Assembly: GCF_030272615.1 (NCBI RefSeq)
Contig: NC_081405.1
Coordinates: 475,732,008-475,792,007 of the forward strand
Reading direction: 5' to 3'
DNA from: Cryptomeria japonica
Lineage: Eukaryota; Streptophyta; Pinopsida; Cupressales; Cupressaceae
Length of the DNA: 60,000 nucleotides
Shown: one piece after another, positions 48,145-59,800 of the stretch
Layout of the letters: each line of letters starts with the position of its first letter
How positions within the stretch are numbered: position 1 is the first letter of the stretch
Program-made: the position numbers and the translations under genes
The notes under the pieces: generated by a model
Told to the model about the DNA's origin: nothing
Databases searched by the model: none
Seen by the model: the letters and a program-made list of their open reading frames with translations, nothing else

Positions 48145-49630
48145 CTAGGATCGATTACTTCTACCTTAGGACTACTTAATTCAACACAAATTTCTTATTT
48201 TTAAATCTACTTCTTGCATTCCCAACATGTAACTTTTTAGAGCATAGGGTTAAAAGGTACATTTTTATTTGCAAGGTTTTATCAACTACTTTATTTACTA
48301 AACTACATTTTGACTAGTTATTTCTTCTACAAGAATAAGGTTTCTAGGTGAATGAGTGACTTGTTCAATAGGAATTATATGTGCAACCCCTTTATTTACT
48401 TGGAGAATATCATCAAAAGTGGAATATCCACTATATATCTCTAAGAACATCTCCACATGAATTGTTTTAGCATTAAAAATTGGACCAATGTTTATGTCCA
48501 TCTCTCTTTCATCCTCCTCTAGGTTGAGAATTTCAAGAAGATATGGATGGGAAGAATCTACCTCTTTTTGTCCCTTTATGAGTTTCAAAAATCTCCTCCT
48601 TCACTTTGATAATATAAGGCAACTTCTCAAAAATTGGGGTAGTTTATACCTTTACTATTGAGGAGGATTACTTATTGATATATTAGGTCCACTTGATGTC
48701 TCATTTTCTACAACCTACTACAATTGTATTGTAGACTATAGAATGTATGTTTTTTATAATTACATGGTAAAATACTCCTTTTTTATTTAATGGGATAAGA
48801 ATATCCACTACACCTTTACCTTTAGGGTCTATTTTTGAATTGGTAGGTATTGTCCTTTGGAAAGTCTACTATATGTTATTAAATCAACATTGTTTGTTAG
48901 TGGCATCATTGTTGTATTGGGTAAAATTCCCCATGGTGATCCTGTTAGGTTTAAGGAATAGCCTAGAATGACCTGTTTGGGTCTTCTAGGGTTTTTGCAA
49001 TTGGTGTGTCCTTTGATGCTGCAATTTTTTTAGTTAGATTTTCCATCTTCTCTACTTCTAGTAACCTATTCTCTTGTACTTTTCTAGATTCTTTACCAAA
49101 AAATCATCAAATTCCACATCATCCTTGATTTCCTTTTCCCTTTCTCTCTATTATCCTTGGGATATGTGATAAATACTACCTTGAAATATAAGTTTTGGTC
49201 TCATTGATTTAACCACATCTTGTTGGCCTCTAATATGGGCTTTGAAATATCATGTAAATAAGATACCTCTAGTTGTGACCAATCATGATCCTAGATAGGC
49301 TAATCAAAGATCTTGTTCCCATCACATCTAGGGTGCAATATATTTTCATTGTCATCATTGATTTGTGGTGGAATATTGTGGTTTTCAAGTGTCCTCATTT
49401 GATTAAGAGTTTATATCTGATAACACATTCTTCCTAACATCATGGTCATCTAGACAATTGTTCCAATAGTCTTCTATGTGAGGTTCATGTTTGTTTTACT
49501 TATTAATATACTTCTCCATCCTACCATAAGGATTGTAACTTGGTCTCGCCTACCCAAAAGGATTTATCCCAAACAATCCTAATTCCTTCTCTCATTCTTT
49601 AACATTTACAAGTGCATTAGGGTATGTGCA
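48145..49630. other. Spacer with one small ORF remnant
   Basis: Right flank of element E. A minus-strand 96-codon frame (48588-48298) without an ATG (it begins with TTG) reads like a piece of a charged protein (LLEILNLEEDEREMDINIG), but no family was recognised. The rest has no gene signals. It may be old retroelement coding sequence into which E inserted. Confidence 0.3.
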
Positions 49631-51160
49631 GGATCATGGTGGGCCAAAACAGACCCTTAAGTGGCAATGAAATTTCAGAAAAAAAAAAACAGAGTTATGC
49701 AACTTGACGTGAAAATTTGAATATCTTATGAACATTATTTCAAAAATATGTAATAACATAATTTGTAGAAAATTGAATGAAGTTTCTAAGCTACTAGTTG
49801 TTTTCTGAAAAAAAAATATTTGATGAAAATTTGAAATTTCAATGCAGTAGTACTAAAATTTCAGGAAAACTATAAGAAGTAGGTGTATGTCTGACCACCC
49901 TAACCACAATCAAATCATAGTATTTTTTAATAATATTTTAAATATAAGTAGTAGACTCATGTCCGGATGTGACACATTTTTTTGTAAATTTTTTTAAGTA
50001 AATAATTAATTATGAATTTTTTACTACGACTTTTCAGAAATATAAAAACTCGTGTATGACCACCTTAACTTGGTCAAAACTTTATGATTTTTTTTAATCC
50101 TATAGTATGCGAAGCATATAATGTGATGCATCTTTCAGATTCAAAAAATGTGATACCATTTGAAAGTTATAGATGTTTTTCAATCATCCTATCAATTAGG
50201 ACGTTAGTCAGAATTCAACTAAACAATGAATAATAATTATTTATTAAAGTCAAAAGAAGAAAAAAATTATATTTTTGGAAAGTTGGGAATTCTCTTAAAA
50301 AACCCTTTTCGTTTTATCAATTGTGGCTAAAAACAAAGTTGTCAACCACCAGGGTAAAGTTTGGAAAAACAAGGAAAACTCAAAAATACGTTTTTTGTAT
50401 TGACTTCCAGGCTTGGCATGTCCTAGCCAAATCCCAAAGAAATCCCGAGTGAAAAATGGAGGGAAAAATTATGTTTTCTAAAATCAGACATCCATTCAAA
50501 TTGGATATCTGTTTAAATTGGATATTCGTTATGAAAAAAAATTTAAAAACACATTTTAGTAAATTGGGCATAACTTGTGTTTCATATCAAAATTTTGATT
50601 TTTTATAGGCATTGGAAAAGTGATTTAGAGCTGATATGGAATAGGTAGTCTTTGTATTTTTATTTAAAAAAATAATTATAAATTCATCCTTCATTTTTAA
50701 AACATTAAAAGCTCACGACTTATTCACATGAATTCCCTCTTTCATGAATATTTTTTAACAATCATCTCAAAATACTTGAAACACTAAATAAGTAATTAAT
50801 AATAGAAAATTTAGGAATGTTATTGAGTTTAATAAATTTTGATAAACCATGTTATCTCTCTTTGTTCCTTTCTCTAACTCTTTGTCCTAAGATGTAAACC
50901 TATCACTCCACCTGTTTGTTTCTTCATCCCTCTCTTTTGTCCATATTTATACATCTCTCTCTAGACCTATCTCTCTAACTCTCATTGAATCCCTCATTCC
51001 TTATCTCAAGCTCTACACTTATATTTCTATATCTTCATCACTTCCTCCTCCATCTCACTCTCTATTCCTTAAGATCTAGACTAGTCTCTCTGCATTTCCT
51101 TCCCATCTCTAGCAACAAAATTTAGAGGGGACGAGGAGAGGCGTAGAGGGAAGTATCAAA
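49631..51160. other. AT-rich spacer, nothing recognisable
   Basis: Long A and T runs, no ORF above 63 codons and no recognised repeat. A CT-rich stretch lies at about 50850-51110. Confidence 0.5.
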
Positions 51161-51204
51161 AAAAGGAGAGGGGAAGACAGGTGAGAAGGAGAGAGAAATT
51201 GGGG

Positions 51205-51206
<2 letters not shown>

Positions 51207-51264
<58 letters not shown>

Positions 51265-51325
51265 GAGAGAGAGAGAGAGAGCTAGAGGTAATTAGGTGGT
51301 AGGAGAAGAGAGAGAGAGAGAGGGG
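51207..51325 (+). repeat. (GA)n microsatellite
   Basis: A near-perfect GA run interrupted by gtgag and gctagaggtaattaggtggtagg. It follows a CT-rich tract about 100-300 bp to the left, so opposite-strand purine tracts face each other. Confidence 0.9.
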
Positions 51326-51570
51326 GGGTCATATGGTGTCATATGGTGTCCTAAGGGGTCATACGGTGTCATTAGGGGTCATATGCAGTCCTAAGGGGCC
51401 ACACATGTGTTATAAAATCATATAACCCATTAGGACATCATATTGTCCTAAGGGGTCATATAGTGTCGTTAGAGGTCATATGGGGTCCTAAAGGGCCACA
51501 CATGTGTTAGAACACCATATGACATCTTAAGACACCATATGGACATCATATGGTCATAAGGGGTCATATC
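51326..51570. repeat. Minisatellite of ggtcatatggtgtc-type units
   Basis: Short units such as catatggtgtc and ctaaggggtcata repeat many times, with a higher-order period of 97 bp (ggccacacatgtgtta at 51397 and 51494). Inverted versions (gacaccatatg) occur near 51530, so the array mixes orientations. Confidence 0.65.
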
Positions 51571-51824
51571 AGGGAAAACTTTAAGAAAACCCTCCCTTGG
51601 ACAAGGTGTAAAATCCTGGCGAAAGTTGTATAATTCTGAAGAAAATTTTAATTTTATTGGCTATTTTTTGTGGTTTACAGAGAAAAATAATAATCTCCAT
51701 TGGTGAATTAGCTGTGATCGCTCAAAGTTTGTGAAAAATCCTGGCGAATTGTACTATTTTAAAAACCCAAAAAATAATTGCATGGGCGAATTGTAATGTT
51801 CTTAAAACTAGAAAAATATTTGCA

Positions 51825-52012
51825 TTGGCGATTTCAACCTATTTTCAAATCATAAAAATAAAATATTGGCGATTTCAAGCTATTTTCAAACCATTAAAAA
51901 AAAAGATTGGTGATTTCAAGCTATTTTCAAACCATAAAAATAAAATATTGGCGATTTCAAGCTATTTTCAAACCATAAAAAAAAATATTGGCGATTTCAA
52001 GATATTAACTTT
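51825..52012. repeat. Five-copy tandem repeat, 41-bp unit
   Basis: Units start at 51825, 51866, 51907, 51948 and 51988 with TTGGCGATTTCAAGCTATTT followed by tcaaaccataaaaataaaata. Decayed units with ggcgaattgta lie upstream to about 51620. The 41-bp period is not a codon multiple, so the open frame through it is accidental. Confidence 0.85.
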
Positions 52013-52078
52013 AAGTAATTAAAACACATGGCACACAGTCATCAACTTTTTGCCTGGAAGACTACCCATTAGAAAATA

Positions 52079-52740
52079 TCGCGACCTAGCGACAAGCCCT
52101 TATGACTCTCTCTATCTCCAACTCGCAAGCCAAAAATGGTAAGCCTTCGTAACCTCGAGATCTAGTGACTAAGGGAAACTGAACTGGCACTCGCCAATTC
52201 TCGACCACAAATATTAAGTCCTCATCACCCCAACGACTTGGAGATAGTGGTAACTTTAACCCTTGTCGTGTACTCACCAACATAAAACTGTTTATCTCTT
52301 AACCGCTAGCACTTCACTCGCAAGCTCGCAGCTTGATCAGGTCTTCAGACATTTAACTTCGCGAGCTGGCAATAACCATTAAACCTAACCACAAATTGTC
52401 TAGTCACTACCTCGTGACCTAAAAATGCTAACATTAAACAAACATGAGAGCTAGTGACAACTATATGAAATGAGTTACTCGCTAACTCTCGCGGCTATAA
52501 TGTATGACATCAGACCAACTCAAGACCTCATGACCAAAGTAATTTCACTAACAATCTTTAGCTTGGTAACATAAAATGCTAACACCCAAAAAGCTAGAGA
52601 CCTCGCGATGTAAACCCAAACCAACTTGTCGCTAGCTCGCAACTTGATCACGTCTTCAGACATTTTACCTTGTGAGCTGGCGATAACCATAAAACTTAAC
52701 CACAAACTATCTGGTCACTAGCTCGTAACCTAAAATTTTT
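52079..52740. repeat. Array of degenerate GCGA-N4-GCGA motifs, left of gene D
   Basis: More than ten copies in both orientations, such as gcgacctagcga, gcgagctggcaata, tcgcaagctcgcag, tcgctagctcgcaac and decayed forms gagagctagtgac and gtgagctggcgata. They are separated by taaaatgctaac-like AT spacers. The same motif family fills 58500-59800 on the other side of gene D. Confidence 0.6.
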
Positions 52741-54030
52741 AAGGCTTGGATGCTAACTCATTCCTGAGGGACTAGTTTGAAGGTTTCTCTTGAGTCAAGG
52801 TTGATTAGACAAGCGAGGATGATAGTTTTAGAGGCATAAAAGGATTTGATAGCTTCTAAGTTAGAGATGGGAGATCACGGATTTCTCTGAGAAATAAGAG
52901 CTGAGGTTGCTTGTTGTCAGGGATTCTGAAGCAGAATTTGTCCAATCAAGGAGGAATAAAATCAGAACAAAATCGTTCACAATAGATGAGCCTTAGCAAG
53001 ATGCAGTTGATTTGATAGGCATGACTTCTAGAGTCTACAGTCATGTTGAAAAACACCAAAATGATGATTTTTCACATGAATGAGCATCACCAAATGAAGT
53101 GTGAAAATATTATAAATACAATAGAGTGGTGACTTAATTGGTAGAAGAGAAAATTAGAAAAGAAACCTTTTTCATTTTCTGAGAGTGGTTTTTTCCTCAG
53201 AAAAGAAGATGATGTTTGAGCAGGATCGTGCATGGAGTTGTTGTGTGCTCTGTGATACCGGATGGGTGTTTTTTTGTTTTCTTCTGTGTGAGTTTGTTTA
53301 TTGTCAGAGGGCTTGTGAAAGTGAGAAGGATTGCCAGAGGGGGTGTGAAAGCCTTTTCTTGTCAAGAAGGGCCAAGCATGGCACATCCTCTGCTTTTACT
53401 TTGCCATAGGATGGCAAGGGGTTTGAAGAAGGAGCCCATAGAGGAATGAAAGAAGGATTTGTTTGGGTGGGGAGTGGCAGCTAGTCATCTTTGTGATGAC
53501 ATGGAAGCTACGACCCCTCCCCAACAGATTACATTTACCCTAAAGCTCCTATTTCCACTTTCCTTGATCGTGGGCATGAAGGCTCAAGTTCCTCTTTCCA
53601 TTTTCTCTGTTCCTAGGAATGAAGGCTTCCTCCTCAATTTGGAAATGATCTATTGGACTTGGATAGAATGTAACATCTCACATTCCATCTGAAATAAAGG
53701 CATCAGGGTGATAATGGCATGGCTCAAGCAGTTTTGCAAGTTGTATAGTCATTGGGGTTCCTTTTCTGGTTCCAGTAGTGATTCTAGACTCTAGGTGAAG
53801 GGAGCAAGTTGTATACTGTATAGTCATTTACAGAGCAAATGAAAAGCATTTAGTGTCAAGCTTTGTGTATGTAATTTTTCATTTAATGCTTCCTAATCCT
53901 ATTATGCCCAGGAATGCAAAAATTTTGTTAGTCTGAAATCATATTAAATAATTAAGGATTCACCTCATTGTAATTGGTGGGCAGATTATAGAGTCATAGA
54001 CAGTCATAGAACACCTCCATATATATTACA
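52741..54030. other. Spacer, no gene recognised
   Basis: ORFs of 74-99 codons on both strands at 53087-53690 overlap each other and have no domain. No purine tract or LTR edge was identified, although this is where a 3' LTR of an element containing gene D might lie. Confidence 0.45.
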
Positions 54031-54146
54031 TAAACATCAATAACATATTCAATAACATATAAAATCATAAGAGTATAAACATCAATAACATCTAAAATCA
54101 TAACAGTATAAACATCAATAACATATAAAATCATAAGAGTATTAAG
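54031..54146. repeat. Short tandem repeat, 33-bp unit
   Basis: About three copies of aacatcaataacatataaaa followed by tcataagagtat, with atcaata at 54081 and 54114 (period 33). AT-rich. Confidence 0.75.
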
Positions 54147-54657
54147 AAGGAAAGTATTAAACACCACAATAGATTATTAGATAGGAATACAATTATAAAA
54201 CATAATTAGTAAAACATCAAGACAACAAACCAATGCCTTATCCTAAGGCATAAAGTCACTTACAATTCAAGGCAACCTGATAATAAACTTCAATAAGATT
54301 CATTTGCAGATAAATAGGAATGAAATTATGAATAATGCCATTACATACAGTTACACAACCCATATTCATATGTAAACTGAAAAACCCTTGACTATTCAAT
54401 TCACAGTGAAAACATAAATTCAACACAAAGACAATTATGTGAAGATCACATTGCTCAAACTGCAAATGATATTGATATTATATTCATAATGATATAAGAA
54501 AGTAAATTCACAATGCGATTCAACTATGCACTCATCAAATTCTTGAACAGTTGAGATATTATAACTATATTAATATAAGAGTTTTCAAGACTTCAAGTTC
54601 AACATCATTGATCAATAAAAGTGGCAACCTCAACCTGAGGATTCAACAAGCTTAGGA
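54147..54657. other. Spacer downstream of gene D
   Basis: AT-rich 3' flank of gene D on the minus strand. No ORF of note. Confidence 0.45.
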
Positions 54658-57600
54658 TTACTGTGAGGAATCTTGGGTAGCAACCTCAGCCTGAGATTTC
54701 TTCTTTGGCTTTAACATGGCTTGCCACCTGTCCACCTCTTTGTCTGTTGGCCAACTGAATGCCTTTACCTCTTCCAACTTTGCAACTGAATATGCCCATC
54801 TGGCATCTATAACTGCCCTGGACACAACAATAAACTTTGCATGGTCAACCTCAACCTTGAACAGTGAATCAAGCAGACCGTTAAGGAAATCAGCATCAAC
54901 TTGTTCATTTACATGCTTGATTATTTCTTCTTGCTCCATAATCAAATCAAATTCGCTGGTCCAATCAGAAACTGATTTCAAATCTCCATTACTACCATAA
55001 ATTGAAGGCACCAATTTATTATAACCTTCCCCAAATGTTTGCAATTTTTCATTTATAAGCACATCCTTCCCTGTGAAAAATGCATAAGCTGCATTCATTA
55101 CCTCCACCATGTCTTTAGTGTCACTGATCTTGGGAGGGAACTCGTCACTATACATCATTGCAGTATCTAGCTTATCCATTAATCTGCTTCTTCCTGACCA
55201 AACATTGAACAAAGGTCCAAGAAAAGCGACAGCCTTAGAGGATGTTTTGCTTGCCTCTTTCAAAGAAATGTGCATATCATGCACAACCATCAATTTGTCT
55301 TTCAATACACTAATCCTGTGTTTCATAATTCCTAACACAACAGAGATAGCCTTCACATTTTGTTCCTTTTCAAGTTTTTCAATTTTCCCTGCGTATTCCT
55401 CCATTTTTGCTATCACATCAGCTCGTATTTCTTGTACTTGTTCTGTAATCTGTATTGGAGGGGGCTCATTTGCAATTTTTTCTTTCAAATCCACTAACTC
55501 TTCCTTCAGAGTGCCCTTCTTCATTAGTGTCTCTTCATATTTTTTAGACAATGCAATCAATTGGGTATATGTTTCTGTGTATCTTCTTGACAAATCCTCT
55601 GTTTTTGATAAATTCATGAAAGAAACTTGAGTAAAAAATGAGGCAATCTCTATGTCAGTTGTGTTTTGCAAGTTCCAAATCATTCTATCAGCTTTCTTTT
55701 CTACTTGGATATTTAGAAGGTGGGGCTTTTGAGTGGAAGGGGCCAAAGACCAAGCAGCAAGTGTCTTGACTTAGGATTAAATCCTGATCCTCTTATTACA
55801 TCTCCAATTTCAAATTTAGTTCTAAACATTGGGTCCTCTTGCTTCCTAATCTGATCAATAATAAAAAAAGACTGGATATCCTAGTCAGGCATCATAATCA
55901 TACCAATACTCTTTATCAATTGTCTTGCCTATTCCACAAATATTTCCTCCCTGTTAAGATCATATTCTTGTAGTGCCTTGATGATCTCCTCTTTCTTTTC
56001 TTCATTTGCTTCCTCTATGATCAGATTTTGTTTTAATTGATTTTGTTTCAACCTTGTCAAAAAACTTTTAAATTCATTTGACTTAATAAAGTCATCATCT
56101 TTCATGAACTCATTTGACAACATCACACGCTCATCAAAGCCTTGAGCAAGGGCTTCGTTTGTTTCTCCCTATTCTTCATTCTGCCCTACTTCTCTAAGAT
56201 GTGTCCTTATTTGATGAAAGTAGTGTCCTTGTTCTGTAACAATTGCTCTAGTAGGGTCTCTCCTCACAATTGTACTGACCTCAGTGGTTTTTTGTTTCTT
56301 TGCAGCTAGCACTTGGGTAGATTGAACTTCATCCCCACTCTCTACATCATCAGCAGACACACTAAGTGGCCTCTTGCCATGTGAAGAATGTCCATCTTGG
56401 GGGTCTTGCTATTGAGCAGTCACTTTTGGAATTTGAGGCATTTGTTCCATCAGAGTTTCATATAAACTCAACATTTTGTTAATCCTCTCCAAGTACAAGC
56501 TATCAGGGCAAAAACCTAAGAAACTAGGGTCAGCAGCCAACAATTCTGCTTCAACTCTCATCAAATTTTTCCATTTTCTTCTCCTTTCTTGTACTTCATC
56601 TTTTCTCAGCAAATTTCTAACCACATCTTCATCATCCAATGGTTCATGGTCCTTTATTGTGGCCCAAGGTGTCATTTTTGGCATTGCAACTTTAATAAAT
56701 TGTTCCAGATCACAGAATCTAGACACAACATTAACCAACCTATATTGTTTAAGGAAATTGTTTACTTCATCAAAGGAACTCCTACCAATGGTAAAATCAA
56801 ACGCAACCCAAAGCCTAGGAAGAAAAGTACCCTTCCTCTGTTTATCAAGGTATTCTTTTTCAACTAGGGTCAATTGCCAGATAAACTCCATAAAAGCAAT
56901 CCTAATTGGAACAAATTTTGGTAAAATATGGGGAGGCTGAGGACACCCATAGATTCTCATCATAGTAAAGTTATCAAAAAAATAAAAGTCCCCCCAGTTA
57001 TGTGAAATAGGCCAGTTTGGAACATACTGGTAAGGTCTCAAAACTCTCCTAACATTAATTGACAATCGTTCCCTATTTATTCCTAGCATTTCCATAATTG
57101 GCAAAACAATCCAATTTTCAAAGAAAAGGAAAGAAGAATGGGGAGAACTACTGTCCCAAACCTGGGTCCATCTTTGTATTGGCACTAAGACACCGAATTC
57201 TTCTTTGAAAAGCTCCAATTCTTTATCCACGAACTCAACATTATAGAACAAGATTAAATGCATTAGCAATGAATAATGCTTGAATGTAGGGCTAGGTGCA
57301 CCACTCTGAATTTCAACTAAAGCATTATGAATGTGTTCAACCACATAGCCCACATAATCATAATCTTTGTTAACATCTGGGTGTTGAATGTCCATAGCCA
57401 TCATCAGTAATTCAGCTGACATTGTTGAATCTCCATAAAAACCCAACACTCTGCATAATCCATAGATTGTACAATGCATATAATGGTGGAAAGGTGTGAT
57501 GTCAAATGGTGGTTCGATACTCTATAGAATTATAACCGGCTTCTTATTCACCCTAGGCATGTATTTGGGCATTGCATGCTTCTTGATAACACCTTTGTAT

Positions 57601-58208
57601 TTGTCATAATCCTCTGCAATCCGCTCCAAATCTATATCTGTACATGCAGCACCAGTAATCTGGAAAGCTTCAACAAAGCTAGCTCTGTTAATTGAAACTA
57701 GGGCAGACTGGTTCTTTCTTCTGATTACCCTAGATACTGGGCAATAGCATTTGGCCAACTCTTTGATCAAATCCACATCAACATACACATCTGGCACAAT
57801 TAACTTTGCCATATTTAAATCCCAAGGGTTTGACATCGGGACACCCTTAACCCTATTTTTCCAGAAATAATGAAACAGAGTAGAACCAGTCATATTAAGT
57901 GTGGTAGAGTTTCTGCATTGGCTCCATAAATCTCTCCATGCCAAATGATTTGTATTCAAAGCAATGAAAGTCCCTAGCATCAAATCTACAAATTCATCTT
58001 TGTATTTCTTAACCATCGTTTCCTCAGTGGCACTGGCACTGGCCTTGGAACCTCTAGGTCCACCTGCTCCACTTGTCATGGCCTTGGGCTTGGGATTGGG
58101 CTTGGAACCTCCAGTAGCACTCGTCGCCTGGCTCATTTTAGCTGCAAGAGAAAAACTTAACCAATTTTCTGAAATTTTCTCACACCCAACACTTGAATTC
58201 TCCAACAT
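54658..58208 (-). pseudogene. Gene D: about 1,180-codon ORF2-like transposon protein, decayed
   Basis: Reads minus from ATG 58208 (or 58136, MSQATSATGG) to the stop at 54658. The frame is kept across five TAG stops (57522, 56409, 56169, 55929 and about 55870) and one 1-nt shift near 55780. Residues about 25-60 are Gly/Ser/Pro/Lys-rich. ASFVEAFQITG lies near residue 180, and TFKHYSLLMHL about 125 residues later. These two match KITKEAIMVVTG and TFKFGSLLVCL of element B at a similar spacing, and the corresponding sites of A. The middle has SSFLFFENWIVLPIMEMLG and other aromatic-rich, folded-looking segments. The C-terminal third (55746-54658) contains a long coiled coil and a conserved-looking acidic helical region. 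No catalytic motif is seen. Flanking GCGA arrays suggest an element, but its LTRs were not delimited. Function unknown. Confidence 0.6.
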
Positions 58209-58499
58209 TGTTGCAAAGCTCAATTCACTAGACTGCCTCGAAGATAGAATGCATTAATGCAATTATACAAAACCTCGGCTCGATCATGCAATTTATGGTA
58301 TTTACGATTTGAATTTTGGGCACCGTCACTTCTCTCAAGTCTCAAGTCTCATTAATTTCCACACTTGCATGAACTAGCTAGTAGCTACTGTGGCATAATG
58401 ACATTAATTCAAACTTCAAACTAAAGTACTCGAGTGAAATTTGAATTCATGCCCTTCTATTTGATTGGCAATTGGCATTCAAAACTTTTACAGAACCTG

Positions 58500-59800
58500 G
58501 CAAACAAGTCCACGTGTTAGCGAGTTAGCAACAATGCTACCAAATCCTCTTAATCGCAAGCTCACAACCCCTTTTATGAATCCTCAAATAATTTCACGAG
58601 TGAGCGACAGCCGTTGATCTAATAAAACAACTTATTTCATCGCAAGCTCGCAACTAGAAACTTAACTTGACGTAAACCCTTGCGATCCCGCAACAACAAG
58701 ACACTTAACTGCCTTCACATGCTCGCAACACTTTTTGACTTAAGACTTACAAACCCGCGAGCATGCGATGACCACAAAATCAGACCAAAACTTACCTATC
58801 GCCAGATCGCAACTTAAAATGCTAAACAACTTCAAAACCTGCGAGCAAGCAACTTAACCGCATCGCATGATCGCAAATTAAAATGACTTAACCGCGAACA
58901 CCTCGTGACATTGCGATAACATAAAATCACACCCAGTCGCAACCTCACAACATAAAATGGTATTTGGGCGCTATCACTTCTCTCAAGTGACCAAGTCTCA
59001 GTAACTGCCACACTTGCATGAACTAGCTAGTGTGGCATTAATTCAATTAAACTGATAGAATGCATTAATGCAATTGTACAAATGTCAAAATCTCGGCTCG
59101 ATCGTGTCAAAACTTTTACAGAACCCGACAAACAAGTCCATGTGTCAATCCCCATCTTTAATTGCACACTCTCAACCGGTTATAACAATCAGGAAAGGAA
59201 TCGGCGAGTTAGCGACAATGTTACCAAATCTGCTTAATCGCAAGCTCGCAACCCCTTTTACGAATCCTCATAGAATCTCGCGATTGAGCGACAGCCGTTG
59301 ATCTAACAAAATAACTTATTTCATCGCAAGCTCACAACTCGAAACTAAACTTGACTTAAACCCTTGCGATCTCGTGATAACAAGGCACTTAACCACCATC
59401 ACATGCTCGCAACACTTTTTGACTTAAGACTTACAAACCCGCGAGCATGCGATGACCACAAAATCAGACCAAAACTTACTTGTCACCATATCACAACTTA
59501 AAATGCTAAACAACTTCAAAACCTGCGAGCAAGCGACGAAACCAACTAAGCTATGATACCAACTACATTGCATGATCACAAATTAAAATGACTTAACCAC
59601 GAACACCTCATGACCGTGCGACAACATAAAATCACACCCAGTCGCAACCTCGCAACATAAAATGGTCAAGTGCAAAACATCTTGTGAGCTAGTGACAACT
59701 AAAATCTCCCAGTAGTCACAAGCTCGCGACTTAAACTGACTTGATGATAAAGGACCTGCGAGCTAGCGATAACCATTAAACATGTCTGACCAATCGTTTG
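58500..59800. repeat. Array of GCGA-N4-GCGA motifs, right of gene D, with about 700-bp tandem duplication
   Basis: Dozens of motifs in both orientations: tcgcaagctcgcaac, gcgagcatgcgatgac, gcgagcaagcga, tcgccagatcgcaac, gcgagctagcgata. AT spacers such as ttaaaatgacttaac and ataaaatcacaccc separate them. A higher-order duplication is clear: 58300-58960 reappears at about 58960-59660, sharing caagctcgcaac, gacagccgttgatcta, cgcgagcatgcgatgacc and cacccagtcgcaacc in order. The block lies upstream (minus strand) of gene D. Confidence 0.65.
59550..59562 (-). other. Possible degenerate iMet primer-binding site upstream of gene D
   Basis: The minus strand reads TGGTATCATAGCT, one mismatch in the first 12 bases from the canonical TGGTATCAGAGC. 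It lies in a short insertion relative to the sister repeat unit at 58850. No clean LTR edge adjoins it, so this is tentative. Confidence 0.25.

Noticed and set aside
51825-52022. 65-codon ORF through the 41-bp repeats
   Set aside because: The period is not a multiple of three and the sequence is low complexity, so it is an accidental frame.
53087-53692. Cluster of 74-99-codon ORFs on both strands
   Set aside because: Overlapping in several frames, without domain, codon pattern or homology within the window.
55109-55630. Plus-strand 173-codon hydrophobic ORF
   Set aside because: Antisense shadow of the coiled coil of gene D, whose minus frame is longer and has homologues in A and B.
59550-59562. 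Definite 5' LTR edge of an element containing gene D
   Set aside because: The PBS-like site has a mismatch and no LTR terminus or matching left LTR could be found, so it is only listed as possible.
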